Assembly: GCA_019055375.1 (NCBI GenBank)
Contig: JAHQIW010001508.1
Coordinates: 62,001-126,000, forward strand
Source: Parelaphostrongylus tenuis
Taxonomy: Eukaryota; Nematoda; Chromadorea; Rhabditida; Metastrongylidae
DNA: 64,000 nucleotides
Reading direction: 5' to 3'
Shown piece by piece: positions 18,365 to 30,259 of the stretch (positions are counted from its first letter, which is position 1; every line of letters starts with the position of its first letter). The notes under the pieces were generated by a model, which had not been told where the DNA came from, did no database searches, and saw only the letters and a list, made by a program, of their open reading frames with translations. A program made the position numbers and the translations under genes.

Positions 18365-21300
18365 ATGACTGAAGAGCCACCAAGCGCTACAAAACGGTAA
18401 GTATTTAATAGAATAATTACTATACGACTTAACCCTCTAAGGGACTACGTGTACCAGCTGAGGTACACAAGCCATTTGACGATCATTCTCGCTGGATAAA
18501 ACTTTTCTTTTGAACATTTGTCAGCCATTAGAAACCTTAAATCTTTGCAATTTCAACAATACTTTTGATTTTTGAGCAAGCCTTTTTTTACTACGTTGCT
18601 GCAGCAAAAATATGACCATGTTCCACATTCAGTTTGCTATGTTTGCTCGGCTGAGGCTTCCATATGGCTCTTGGCCAAACTCATACCTATCATTTGATAG
18701 CCCAAATCTTTAGATTTTCGTTGTTGCATGTCATTTTCTGAAAGGTTATCTTATGATGCCTAAGATAGAGAAGCTGACTTTTCAAAAAATCAGAACAGAC
18801 TTAACATTTCCGAAACTTGACACTATCGAACCACCACTAGTAGTTCAAGGGAATATCTGCGCGCTGTCAGTAATGCGCACGGTAATGCACGAAATCGGGC
18901 AGCGTGTGTGAAACACGAATTTGATCTTAATTGCCAGAGGGCTGTAAGAAAGCTTTTCTAAAAACAGCCACATTTTGAACTCTCCGAGATTTAGGTTATT
19001 CAATGATTTATTATTGAAAAGGGGCTTTGACCAGAAGATTATAAAAAACGTCAAAGGCGTTACGCTTACGTAACATGGATCCATTTTAGCTACAGTGCTA
19101 TAAAAAGATTTTCTCAATAAAAAAATTCATTTGGATTCTCGCGACATATTTCGACAAAACTATAGTCTAATGGAAAGTCTTTGTCCATCAGAAGAGAAAG
19201 TTCAAACCATCTCTGCCTGATGACTGATATGATCCCTGCTTTCGTGTGGAATAAGAGGGAAACGGCCATGATGCTTTACATGACATACTTTGATGAGCTT
19301 CTAATTAACCTTCACCACAGTATAAGCCTTTTTCCTGGATTGCTGATAGTCACTTAATAACTTAAGTCTAAAAAATTTCTATCCTTTTCCTTTATTTACA
19401 ACTTGCACGAGGTTGGTAATTTCTTCTTTTTCTCAGAACTCGGTGGCTAACGTTTCGGCGGCAACGCCTTCATCAGAGCCTAGACGTATAAATCATATGA
19501 TATACAATTACTCGGTTGATATTTCGCAACTATCAAAAATCTAATAGAACAGCAATCAAATTCTATAGAATTCTAAAGAGTTCTAAAGAGAATTGTTCTT
19601 AAAGAGGTTTGAACAGGACGCTGTTAGAGCAAAAAGATTAGGTATCACACTTGGAATATTTAGCAAGAGCTTGAATTTCATAGCGAGTTTATTAGGCGAT
19701 GTAAGATAAGAAATGGTTTGAATCCTACAGAACGATGGAGCAAAGTCTCTTCTACACTTTCAATACAAAAAAGTGGAACTTTATCTCACATGGAGAAAAA
19801 TTTTCATAGCAAATGGCAAAAGTCGAACACTTTTCGAATGACGCTGCGTGCAGCGATTTCGACTACCGCCTAGAAAGGACGCGCTGTTCAAGAGGCGCGC
19901 GATTTTCGTTATTCGTACAAAAATTTTCTCCCAGTTTCGGCAAATTCTTAGACTTTACGTACTAGGATTGTGGACATGCACTGCCAACTAAACCAGTCAC
20001 TGCCAACTGCTACGGGAAACACGATCTGGTTGCCAATGGAAAAGCACGACTCTCTGTGTTGCACGAAAACAAGGGTCAGCTGGCATGGGAAGCACGAGCC
20101 GGCTTATGATTCACTGCCCTAGCAATGAATTGCCTATACCTGCACGTAGATAGATTAATAATCCTAAGTATGTGAGAAAGGATTGAAGTCATTCATGGAA
20201 GTGAGTGCTATAAGGCGACTAAGAAAATCAACTTAAGTGTGAAACAAATTATTATTTTCGCTTCTACAACCTAATGAGAAGAACTTTTCGATAGCAAAAA
20301 ACATTCTTTTTGCTTTTGAGCGTTTACTAAAGTTTTGACTACAAAGGTTTTTCAGTAAGTACAGAAGAGGCTTTTATGAAGATTATTCAGTAGAAAGAGC
20401 GCACGTGTGCCAAAAAATTTTATGTTTGATTAAGAGTACCACACTATCCAAATAGTAATATATTTCATCTGCTATAGAACATCTGCTCACATTAGTTTCT
20501 TTTTCTAAGTTTATGTTCTTGTAGTCGTTTGATAGCTTGAGGAATGCTGATTCTCCTACTGAGCGTATTCTGTGGAACAACCACCAAACTACGTTTTGCT
20601 TGCAGAAAAAAAACTACCTACTGCCTTCAAAGTGCTTTGTATCTTTCACAGTGAATTTTTTTAAATATGCAAAGAAATTTCGGTGCATAACAAGCTTTGT
20701 TGCTATAAGCAAATAGATTGTTACTGGGTGATTCTCAATGATAAGAACTCCAGTTTTCTTGAAATTTCCACTTCTCATTAGGTATTGTGTGGATTTCGGA
20801 CGAACTGTGTAAATTTACTCGTTTTTTTTTTTTGGATTTTTCCGTGAAGTGAAAGTTCTTCTTAATTAGCGACAAGGCGACATCGTATTGCAATGTACAG
20901 TATCACTTTTGTCCAACAATTCAAAACCTCTTCCGTCAGAGTTTCTTTTTTAGTGACGGCGAAGATTCTCTCTATCAATTATAAAAGTCTGAGTATAATC
21001 GTGGTAAGACGCTAAATTCGCCGCGTGATCCCGACGCCTGCAGCGTGAAAATAAGCGTGATTTTCAAGAGGTTAAGTGATTCAGCTAATGCACTGGGTGC
21101 TATATTCCGCTAGTGTGAATCTCGGTTGACGTTCCCGTTGTCTACACTGTCCATCTCATCGTATAACTACACATTTAATCTCATATTGCTTTTATTGTAC
21201 CGTTATCGAAGCAGTAAGCGATATAATTCAAAATCGTGAAGTCTAACACAGGATAAGCACATCATCCACTGAGTCTGACAGAGACACGCCCCCAGTCCCG

Positions 21301-24300
21301 GCTCGCTGCGCGCGGCTAGCAGTCCCTAGTGCCGATTGGTTAATGACGCCGCTAATGACAAACAGGAATTTTACTCGATTTCCTCTCAGAATGCTTGACA
21401 GAAGATTTTGGTGTCTACCAATGCTAAAGTTTACTCTACAGGCGTGATTATCATAGCAAGAAAGTGCTCTCTTGTCTACCAAGTCGCTACTTTTTGGCAC
21501 GAAATGCACATCTATGGGATAACAATTCAATCAACTCCCGGGTTCCTCAAAAATGAGTGCATTCAGCTCTACATAAGTTTTTTCTATAAAGGCCTGTACA
21601 CTGTAGAACAAATGTTTTCAATTTCGTTACCGTTGAAAGAATTGCAAAAAGAGGAGATGCCTTGTGATTCCATCAATCTACGTTTCCTATCAGAATGCTG
21701 ATTTGCAGAGCGACTGAGCGTTTTTTTTTTTGCTTTACTACTTAAGTTCATAGAACCCTAGACACTTCAGCATTTTGTTGATGGTCTTCACATTTTTTCA
21801 CTGTAAAGGTCCCAGTACCTCTAGCATACGATTCGTTGTTTTATCTTCTTAACATCGCAAAATGCTGGTGGAGCACGTGCCCTTGCAAGCCTGAGGATAG
21901 TCTGGCCGCGGCTTTCATAAGGACGTTCATTGTTGACTGCTCGAGAGTTTTGGTGGAAGCGGGTATAGCCCGTGGGCTATCGGCAAGCATCACGGCCACT
22001 CGGCTGCGGCTCTTCATCTTGAATACCGATTGACGTGGAAAAAAAAAGTATGCCAAACGTTTTGCTGCGAAATGCCGTGGTAGAAGATTGAACCAACAGC
22101 TTTGTCTCTGCCGTCGCGTGCAATGCGTTGAAATCCGGCATGGAATAATAAGCTCAAACTATATTCCCGACACCACGCGCTCTATCAAACTTCCATTTTG
22201 ATGAAGCGCAGAGTCACTCGTTCTAAAGAGCTTCTTGAATAATATGCTGCCTGATTAACTAATCCTTTTTTTTGGACACTCTGCTGATCCGTCTTCACAG
22301 TGTTTTCTTCACTGCACGGTTCCCAGTATTCCTATCATTCGGTTCCTTTAATAGTTTTCTCCTTGAACACTGTAGAATACTGGTTCAGCGAGTCCCCTTG
22401 CAACCTCGAGGATAGCCTGGCTGTGGCATTCCATAAAGCGTTGTTGTTGACTCTCGGAGAAGGTTGGACGTGGAGCTCGTCTCACGTGCGCCACGGCGAA
22501 CATCACTAGCATTTGGCCACGACGCCTCCCTTTTAACTAACCCACTCCTCTGTTGATCTATTAACATGTCTTGAATCTTTTATGAGGCCTTATATGACAC
22601 TTATACAGTTCTAGACATGCTTTTCGCTTTTCCAGGCTTACTAGTAGCACAGTGTCTTACGGCTCAACCGAGCCCTTGCATCAGATACACTCTTCAATTA
22701 GAAAAGAATCGGCGTCGAATTGTTTCAATCACCGCAAATCGAGCGGCAAAATCCCTCGACATTAGAGTGACCGCAGTCGAGCTTTTATGGATGGTAGAAT
22801 GAATCATTCCTTTACTTTCGACTACTTACATAGACTTCGCTCTAAAACAATATTGAACTGATATTATACCATTTGTCAAGTGTTTTCTCAAGGCCACGCT
22901 CAAATTACACATTTCTCATAATAATTATTTGAGCCAACATATCATGTTATCAGTTATGGGCTTTTGTACAGCCCGATTCACGTGTTCTGGCCTTGCAGCC
23001 TCGTCAGTCGGGCAGACCCTTCGTCTCTAGCCAGGCTTCTCGGAGCCCTTACATCCTCTTATATAGAGTAAGCGACGACAGACGATTTACACTTTCTGAC
23101 GAGGCTGCAAGGCCGAAACTCATGTTTCGGGCTGTAGAAGAGCCCATAACAGGTTAGATGACTTGTTCTATTGAGTAATAATTATGAGAAATGGACTATC
23201 AGGCACTGCCGATCTAGTGATTTTTCACTTGACGGCAAAAGGTAAACCGTTCGTCTTCGCCTATTCTATATGGGAGGATGTAGGGGCCTCTGAGGGGTTT
23301 GGCTAAAGCAGAAATTCCTTCCCGACTGGCGAGGCTACAAGACCGAAACACGTGTATCGGGTTGTATAAGAGCCCATAACAGATCACTTGACATGTTCGC
23401 TCAAATAACAATTATGAAATAACCTGATAACGTGATAAAACACGAAACACGTGTCTAGTACTGTATAAATGCTATAACAGAGCTCAAAAATGGGTCGAAA
23501 CATGTTTTCAGATTATCAGATTATCACGTTTTTGAGCGAGATCTATATAAACAGTCGAAAGTGAGGTATGATCCATTTTACTCTTCTGTTTGCAGCGATG
23601 GGTAAAAAAATCAGGTGATGTTTCTGACTGACAAAAAAGGCTATCTCACTCTCGTCTTCTGACGTTTTTCTATTACTAAAGAGTATTGTTCAAGGGCACA
23701 AAGCAAAATGGTAGAAACAGGAAGCGCTTGACAGCGGATGAAATCATCACCGCAGCGCTCCGTCAACGAATGATATCTGAAGGAAGAATCAGAGCAGAGG
23801 AGTAAGTGTTGTACCCTTATTTGAATGAAATTTGTGGAAATGGTGACTGTTATCAGTATGCATTCAGAAGCACTGACTAAAATGCAATATAAATATTTGA
23901 CATCAGACGAAAGCTGGATCAGCCTTTTACCCATACTAAAGGAACGCGTGCAACAACGGTTCGCCGGTTCAACTCCTGCCTAATCTCGTACGTTTTGCAT
24001 TTCACTCATAATCTAGGATTTTATATCATAATATCATGTTACTGCTGAAATCACTTAAATAAAGAGTTATTTAGGGAGGTAATAAAAGCCTACCGGGAAT
24101 ACCAAATGGCCCAAAAGGCGATAAAGAAGATGGTAAAAGAAGAAGAGATCAATGAAATGGTGAGCCAGTCACTTTGAAAAACTCGTGTAGAGTGCTGCAT
24201 TATGGAGATTCCAAAAGTTCTTCTTATTTCAAACATTGTATTTTCTACCCACATATACTTACTGTTGATGTTATTTTTTCATTATGGCTTGAAGATTGTA

Positions 24301-24681
24301 CCTATGTGTATTTGTGTGTGTGCGCGTGTGTGTGTGTGTTGTATGTATGTGTGTATATATGTGGATGTGTATGTGTTTGTGAATATAAATGTGGCCTATT
24401 TTCCTTATACGGCCGCACATGAGGACATTATGAACCTTTTACAGTCTAGGTGTAAAAAGGTGAACAATCTGTCCCCCGAGAATCATATGGTTTCGTTGCA
24501 GTGAGATAAGTCTTAACAGCATCAAAAGATATAGTCTATATGACCTTGTGGATTAATAATTCCATCCTGTGGTTTGATGGGTGGTATTGATGGTTATTTC
24601 ATGATGATTCAGGTTGGAGATGCCGTTGGAGAGGAAATTGGAACGATGAGGAGCAGACGGAAAGCTCTCCGAATACTGTAG
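18365..24681 (+). CDS. Small four-exon gene, lysine/glutamate-rich helical protein
   Basis: Exons 18365-18396, 23721-23801 (or from 23715), 24075-24159 and 24613-24681 join with matching phases (CG+G, GA+G, then phase 0) to give 88 (or 90) residues. Splice signals: donors GTAAGT (18397), GTAAGT (23802), GTGAGC (24160); acceptors AAACAG, TATTTAG, GATTCAG. The ATG at 18365 follows TCTCCAG, a possible trans-splice site. A stop TAG ends at 24681, with a polyadenylation signal AATAAA at 24697-24702. The protein starts [10 protein letters not shown], contains [18 protein letters not shown] and a predicted long helix rich in K and E ([19 protein letters not shown]), and ends RRKALRIL. No signal peptide or membrane segment. 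I do not recognise the family. A nuclear subunit or adaptor would suit the composition, but that is a guess. Intron 1 (5.3 kb) is filled with hammerhead elements, a PLE relic and other repeats. Confidence 0.65.
18403..19379. other. Intron 1 sequence, no other gene seen
   Basis: The word AACCCTCTAAGGGACTACG near 18431 resembles the terminus of the small element at 48.09 kb. Otherwise nothing recognisable. Confidence 0.35.
19380..19500 (-). mobile_element. PLE 3'-end relic
   Basis: Minus-strand remnant of a PLE 3' UTR, recognised by its hammerhead-like motif and the flanking GAGGTTGGTAA and CAGAACTCGG words. No coding part remains. Confidence 0.5.
19445..19480 (-). ncRNA. PLE-type hammerhead-like motif
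   Basis: Minus strand: GGCT, CTGATGA, extra A, helix II GGCG-TTGC-CGCC, GAAA, AC/GT, cleavage triplet GTT, AGCC. Four perfect pairs in helix I and four in helix II, so the fold is preserved although the rest of the element has decayed. It has the canonical T at core position 7, where the other PLE copies have A. Confidence 0.6.
19501..21789. other. Intronic sequence, no gene identified
   Basis: 20.27-20.58 kb shows weak similarity to foldback-family interiors. The rest is unassigned. Confidence 0.35.
21790..22030 (+). repeat. GATAGCCTGGCTGTGG family, copy 2
   Basis: Shares CCCTTGCAA(G/C)CT(C)GAGGATAG.CTGG, AAGGACGTTCATTGTTGACT and CTCGAGAG.TT blocks with the next copy at 22.29 kb. Direct orientation. 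Confidence 0.55.
22290..22510 (+). repeat. GATAGCCTGGCTGTGG family, copy 3
   Basis: Lies 0.5 kb downstream of copy 2 in the same orientation. GCACGGTTCCCAGTATTC at its 5' side also appears in degraded form at 59.26 kb. Confidence 0.55.
22896..23190. mobile_element. Hammerhead element, inverted-dimer form
   Basis: Outer inverted arms CTCATAATAATTATTTGAG (22.91 kb) and GAGTAATAATTATGAG (23.16 kb). Inside, two hammerhead cores lie back to back: a minus-strand one at 22971-23013 (CTGACGA, GGC-TGCAAG-GCC, helix I TCGGGC/GCCCGA, but the GAAA box is altered to AGAA) and a plus-strand one at 23096-23125 (CTGACGA, GGC-TGCAAG-GCC, GAAA, but without a matching helix I arm). Each half is thus individually damaged. 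Same family as 3366-3569. Confidence 0.6.
23215..23435 (+). mobile_element. Hammerhead element, monomer-like copy
   Basis: Directly follows the inverted dimer. Contains the hammerhead at 23321-23361 and ends in GCTCAAATAACAATTATG. Aligns with 1905-2085. Confidence 0.55.
23321..23361 (+). ncRNA. Hammerhead motif with core substitution
   Basis: CCCGA, CTGGCGA (A6 changed to G), weak helix II GG(C)TACAAGA(C)C, GAAA, palindromic helix III ACAC/GTGT, cleavage triplet GTA, TCGGG. Five perfect helix I pairs. The core change probably abolishes fast cleavage. Confidence 0.5.
23436..23570 (+). mobile_element. Fragment of hammerhead element
   Basis: Contains CGAAACACGTGTCTAGTACTG (the right half of a hammerhead) and TTTTTGAGCGAGATCTATA, which matches the TTTTGAGCGGGTCTGTAA word of the 283-bp tandem unit at 49.4 kb. 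This links the dispersed copies with the tandem array. Confidence 0.5.
24308..24395 (+). repeat. TG-rich microsatellite
   Basis: Imperfect (TG)n/TATG tract in intron 3 of the small gene. The overlapping open frames are artefacts. Confidence 0.8.
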
Positions 24682-24702
24682 ATGAAAAAATGTGTCAATA
24701 AA

Positions 24703-25407
24703 GGTATATTACAGTTTCGCTAAAATGTCATATGCTCCTGAGGCCCCCAACATTCAAGTCCATTTACTTCCATTCCCGTATACCAGAAAGCTTGAAAACT
24801 GAAAATATGAATGAGTATAATAATGCCGTTGTTTATAGATGTTTCACTTATCAGAAAAAAATGCACTAATCCTTCATCGGTATGTGAGTTTTTCTCTAAG
24901 ATTTAACGCCAGCCGATGAATAGCCCGTTCAGTAAGCTCTCGCACAGAGGCAAGTCAGTATGAATTTACTGGGAAGCATTCCTATGCGTAGCATTCTCAA
25001 TAACATATGTTTGCGCAATTCTAGTAAATGCGATACCTACTCACTACTTCCTCAATAATAAGTATCCTCAAGGAAAGTCCTCTGAGCTGTATCTTCTTCC
25101 GAGTTATTGTTTAGGTAATTTTTTTAGTTCAAATCAGGCTAGATTCAGGTTTTAGGTTCAGCTAGCTGCAGACGAGCAGATGTAGGTCGGTCCATTGCGT
25201 CATTGCATCATTGATCCGTCTCACATGTCTTCGTTGTTCGTTTCCCATATTTTCCTTTTGTAATCAATTTCATATTGTTCATCGCTATGAATAGCCCGTA
25301 AGACAGATTATGACTGCGTTGACTATTCTGATCGACATCTCCTGTGACGTACGATTGTTTGCTACCTTTGTTGCGGGGTTATTGACCACATTAGCCGTTC
25401 AACTTCC
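24703..25407. other. No recognisable gene
   Basis: Unassigned sequence downstream of the 18.4-24.7 kb gene. Confidence 0.35.
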
Positions 25408-25735
25408 GTGGACTCAGAAGCGTGTCCAATGACTCTACCTCCTCTACCCCGACTGAGCGCCGATTATAGCTACTCTTCATCTTGGGACGTCGCGTCGCAG
25501 GTAAGCTTTGTAATGATCCGCGTACGGTCTGCGCCGGCGTTTTGACTGCTGCTTGTTGGTGTTTTGTGTGCTAGGGTGATGTCAACATCAAGAAACAGCA
25601 GTCAATACGTCGGCGCAGACCGCACGCGAATCATTCCAAAACTTAACTGTGGGTCCTGCAACGAAAACTAGCTGTAGTCGGCGTACAATTGAGGCAAAGG
25701 AGGTGGAGTCGCTTGACACGCCTCTGGGTCCATGG
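25408..25735. repeat. Small foldback element
   Basis: Arms of about 140-150 bp (25408-25556 and 25597-25733) are inverted copies with about 75-80% identity by eye: GGACTCAGAAGCGTGTC against GACACGCCTCTGGGTCC, and CGGTCTGCGCCGGCG against CGTCGGCGCAGACCG. The loop is about 40 bp. Non-coding, MITE-like. Confidence 0.7.
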
Positions 25736-26179
25736 AGGTCAGCCGGTTAAGTACTGCTGACGCCTATTGGCTGCAGACTCGTACCGCGGAGGCGGTTGAA
25801 GGGGATAAGTGCCACGGGCTACTCGCCTCCAAAGGCAAGGTAGCCAGGTCCATGTACTCTTGGCGCAGTGCACCTCCATGGTATAGGTGCATGTAATCAC
25901 TTCGGTATAGTACCCTCGGGCTTTTGTCCCGAGGCGAGCGTGATGACTGCCCAAGGTCCATCTCCGGGTGCGTTTTGCAAGTACTCTGACTAACTAGCAC
26001 TTTTGTCATAATTTTGATCGTTGTGTTACAACCTCCGCTCTCGCAAGTTTCATTTCACTTGCCAGCATATTACTGCTGTGAAACTGAGTTAAGACCGATG
26101 AAATTTGATAGTTTATCGGTCGATTGTTGCGTTACGTGATGTGCCGACCTACCTATACTGTATATTTCTATGGGTTTTT
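25736..26179. other. Unassigned region
   Basis: Two overlapping minus frames (25739-26009) cover GC-richer sequence without splice signals or a recognisable family. Confidence 0.3.
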
Positions 26180-27090
26180 GTTTCTTTCTGATTAGGCAAA
26201 AACAAATGAAAAACCGATCTCATTCGCTGGAGATAAACTTTTCATAGGAGAGTTAGTATCCATGCGAAAGCCTAGACTCAAAGCCACAGTCCCACGTCAC
26301 CGGTATTTCGAAACACCCCTTCATAACGCTGTAGCATCCAGTTCAAAATTATGTTTTACATTGGCCTTACCTTTCGTCTTCATATTTATCACGCGTATGA
26401 TTCGCTGCAAGCCGAAAAGCCTATCAGTGTATAGAGAAATTTTCGTAGTATCTTACTAAATCGTCTTACTTAGAGTTTTCTTTTCAAGCTGACGAAAAAT
26501 TCACAATTGAATAACAAACTATCGATCGTTTCGCCTCACCCTTCCCTGCCACTCCCCTGCCACGGCTCTCGTCTTGTTGAATTCCTGCTAAACAACGTTG
26601 CCATAAAAGCTAAAACTCTACCTCATTGTCCTTGCTGAGTCCGTATTTCCAGAAAACAAGCAGATCACTAGAATCAAGAAACACTGCGCTATCAAATGAT
26701 TCTAATAATCTAAAGAAAGAGCTCTGTCCGACAAGGTTTGAGCACAAATCAAAAGACTGGAGGAGATCAAAGGACAAGAAGCCTTCCTAAACAGCAATCA
26801 TATTTTTTGATTCTTTGGAAGTTGTGCTATGTTCGAGTGCTATCACTCTAAGAAAGGAGTTTTGTCCAACAAATTATTAGCGAGATAAGAGAAAAAACAC
26901 GGTGATTGCATAAAGCAGGATTTTGGTTTAACTGCTACAGCATTATAAAAGCGTGCGTGTTTTGAAAAGCGGCGGACGTGGGGCTCTAGCCTCAGGTCTC
27001 AGATTTCGAGTGGTTGCTAACACTGCGACGAAAAGTTCTTCTCCAGCGAATTAGATCGGCTTTTCATGTGTTCAGTCCTAGTCATAAAGA
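26180..27090. repeat. Foldback element, copy 3
   Basis: Left arm begins CCGATCTCATTCGCTGGAG. Right arm ends CCAGCGAATTAGATCGG, its inverted partner. Interior about 0.7 kb, non-coding. Confidence 0.65.
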
Positions 27091-27391
27091 GCCGGATTTT
27101 GCTATTATGTAATTATTATCTATTATAGATGTTTTTCTTTCAGTATTGATAATTAAATCGCGTGGCAGGCAAACCAAGTCTCTGCACCAGCTCGAGCACA
27201 TCACAACACATGCGAGCATTCAGCACTCAAACCAATACATTCTCTATGAAAATTTATGGTATGTCCATTTTTACCTACATCTATGTTTCTGTTTTATCTT
27301 ATATTCATCGTTTCATTTGTACTTTTTTTTTCTTCTTAGATCTATATGTCTAACTCTAACTAGTCCTGCTTCAATTTGTAGATTGTACTGT

Positions 27392-27975
27392 GTGGTTCCA
27401 TAAGTTTTGACATAATAGCAATAAACACCAAATTTATTGATTAGAAGGAGTTAATTTTGCATGATTTGGTACTGTTCAATTGCACATTTTCTTGAAACAT
27501 TTTGGTACACAATTTGTCTACACTTGCTCGAAGATGGAATGCACCGGGAACAAACTCGCTTGCTACTCATGCACGAATGTGCGTAGGGGAAAATGCTAGT
27601 GAAGCGGCGCGCAAGATTCATGAAGCTTTTTGTAGACAGCGCAAGTGCGACTGATTCTCTAGACTGTTCTCGCCAGCTTCCGACTTCGCAAACCACTTTT
27701 TAGCCCTCCATTCTACAGCCGTATCATTGCGCAAGCTTCACTAATCTCGCACGCCTCTTCACTAGCATTTTCCCCTACGCGCCAATCGCCATTCGTACAT
27801 GAGTACCGAGCGAATTTGTTCCCAAGACAGCTCCATTTTGAAGGATAAGCAAGTTATGTGCCGAAATTATTTCAACAAAATCCACAATTGAACGATATTG
27901 AAATCATGCAATTCAAATTACTTCTTGTTTCAAATCTGGTGCTTATCGCTATAGTACTTACTTATAGATCGACCT
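27392..27975. repeat. Mariner-derived MITE, copy 1
   Basis: Nearly palindromic element of about 0.58 kb. The left end GGTTCCATAAGTTTTGACA ... CAATAAACACC is mirrored by the right end GGTGCTTATCGCTATAGTA. Inner words GTGAAGCGGCGCGCAAGAT and TCGCACGCCTCTTCACTAG-like form the central inverted repeat. The terminus is like that of the mariner relic at 40.84-41.54 kb (ATAAGTTTGGCACTAG, CAACACCAAATTCATTAG). Confidence 0.7.
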
Positions 27976-28979
27976 AACATTATGACGTCCTGTCGAAAAC
28001 TAAATTTAACGTCAAACACGGTGCTTTACAAGCTATCGAATGCTCAAAAAACGTATACGCAAGAGGATAAAATGTCATATAATAGCCGGAATTATGCTGA
28101 TTTTCAGAAAATTTTTCTACATGGCGTTTTTTGAACTCAAAAAACCTTCTCCAAAGTCTTTTTTGAGGAATTTCATCATATAAGCTTTATGTTGGAGAAT
28201 TTATCAAACAAAACTTGGTAATGTGCATCACCTTAGCACACATTGGCCCTTGGGGGGAGTTGTGGTCCCATCAACCGCGGTGTGTGGGAGACATAATCTT
28301 ATTATGCATGTTATAGGAAAATAAGAGGACTTCTCTAAAAAAACAAGTATATTTCTGAACTAGCTGAAATTCTTATTGCTTTCTTTAAGCAGTGGTAAGT
28401 TTTTATAAAGACTATATATTCAAGTTTATAGAGTGACTGCAAAAATCTAATCTCAGACAGGAATTTGACCCCCGTTTCACTCTTACCGGGCGCGTGTCAC
28501 CGGTATGCGCGGCATGGTAAAACAAGAATTCGGCTTCCGTCTAAAGCCGGTTTTTGCTCACCACTATATACTCTTAGATTATGTCTGATATAGTTTCTTC
28601 AGTATTTTATTTTAGTTATTGTGACTAGTAAGGTAGATGAAGCCCTTAGAAGGTTATATATCAAAACATTTCTCATAGTCATGTCGTTTTCATTTTAGAT
28701 GGTCGTTGGTGTCTAGTTACCATTAGATTCTCCTTCATTCATTGTCAGATCATCTAGTCATGTCCATTTAGAGACTGTTGAGTGGTATATAGACCATTTG
28801 ACCCCGAACGGGAGCTGAGCCAGAGTTTTACCCATGCCGGGGTGGCTGGCGTATAGTGGGTTCAACTCTCGTCTCTGGTTAAATTTTAATACCACTTAAC
28901 CGTCTTATACGTTAATTAAACACCACAACATTGCTAAACGAGCTATTTAAGCGTTTAAGAGCATCGAGGACGTAGTGAG
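27976..28979. other. Unassigned, with tRNA-like remnants
   Basis: tRNA-like words are visible near 28465-28530 (minus: GGGTCAAATTCC, a B-box-like sequence) and 28838-28880 (plus: GGGGTGGCTGGCG with GGGTTCAACTCTC). No foldable tRNA was found. Confidence 0.35.
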
Positions 28980-29450
28980 AGGGCGGAAAACGTTTGATTC
29001 CGTGTCCACCTTTCGACTTGACGGTTATTCCTCCCCTAACATATGCAGTAGAAACCACCTGGTTGGTAGCGAAGCAATATGAAAGACCACTTAACGCTGT
29101 TCAACGCACAGCAGAAAGGCCCATGCTAGAAATATCCCCTACGCCAGGTTATCGAAAATGAGGTGGGCACGAAACGCAATGTCCTCGAACGAGAACAGCT
29201 AGAGAGCCATTACCTACTGTGAATCGTTACCTACCTCAGAATGTCAAGCACCCCGTACGGAAGACCACCGACCCGATGGTCCGATTTCTTCACAGAGAGG
29301 CTGCAAGAAAGATATGATGCTCAACGAATCCCTAGAGTGAGGAGACCTCATTGAGGTGCTCTTGCACGCGATGGAAAGAAGAGGTGTTGATGATGTCTAC
29401 TCGAGTCACTTGATGATCAACGGGACGACAGGTGATACAGGTGACTTGGT
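28980..29450 (+). pseudogene. RTE-type LINE reverse transcriptase, C-terminal relic
   Basis: Reads TVIPPLTYAVETTW, then RPLNAVQRTAERPMLEI, then after frame changes GRPPTRWSDFF and RLQERYDAQRIPRVRR, and LDDQRDDR. These are the conserved post-RT C-terminal blocks of nematode RTE elements (LTYxSETW ... GRPPxRWxDFF). Several frameshifts and stops. A 5'-truncated, old insertion. Confidence 0.75.
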
Positions 29451-29489
29451 GAGCTGTTGAGGTTCAAAATTTCTCCTTGAAGGCAGTCA

Positions 29490-29658
29490 GAACAGTCACT
29501 TACCAGTTGTTCGTCTTTCTCCAATAGGTATATTTACGAAAAAAATTTTGAGACCTCAATGGCGTTCATCGTGACATCGTTATCTGCTCCTAGCAAGATT
29601 GGTTCATCCTTTATAAACAGATCAGCAAGATAGGTTCATATTTCCTGGCTCTCCCACC

Positions 29659-29692
<34 letters not shown>

Positions 29693-30245
29693 TTTTCTCC
29701 CTTTTCTCTCTTTTATATGATTGCAAGCAGGTCGCACTGTTGCAGTCGTTCACTCATCTCTTGGTTTTGTGATGCTTTGCTTTGTTCTGCACTTGTCGAC
29801 CAGAGACCACCTCGTAATCGACTTAAATGAACTTTGTGATTTTCTCCCCGTCGACAGCCCAGCAAGCGTTCAAGAAAAGAACGCACCCTTATCCGCGTGC
29901 CGTAGCCGCGCTGTAGTTCCACAGGAGCCACAAATCGCCAATTTTTTTTCTTCAAAATAAACAGTCCGTCGAAAAGAGTATTGAAATTGACGCTTCATCA
30001 CTTGGCGCGCATAGGATTCGCACTTGCTGGGAAAGATCTTAAAATAGAAGTGGCCATCATCGCACAGGAACATAAGAGCTCAGCATGCAGAGCTCTTACA
30101 GAAATTCCGAATTACAACAAAAATCCAAAATGAACGGCTGGCAGAGGGCATTGTCGGTCACGTCGCGCGATTTCTTGCCAACAGATCGATCCTTTGATGT
30201 GAGACGGGCACAGTGCTCGCCCGTGCAGGACTGCGTGCGGACGTG
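29490..30245. repeat. Dispersed repeat shared with 17.5-18.35 kb
   Basis: 29490-29600 is inverted relative to 17540-17640. 29950-30245 is direct relative to 18058-18345. A CT-rich simple repeat occupies 29655-29712. Overlapping open frames on both strands at 29.71-30.07 kb are not supported. Confidence 0.5.
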
Positions 30246-30259
30246 AATGATTACACTAA

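Noticed and set aside
24174..24504. Frames of 82 and 100 codons over the TG tract
   Set aside because: Low-complexity cysteine/valine repeats generated by the microsatellite.
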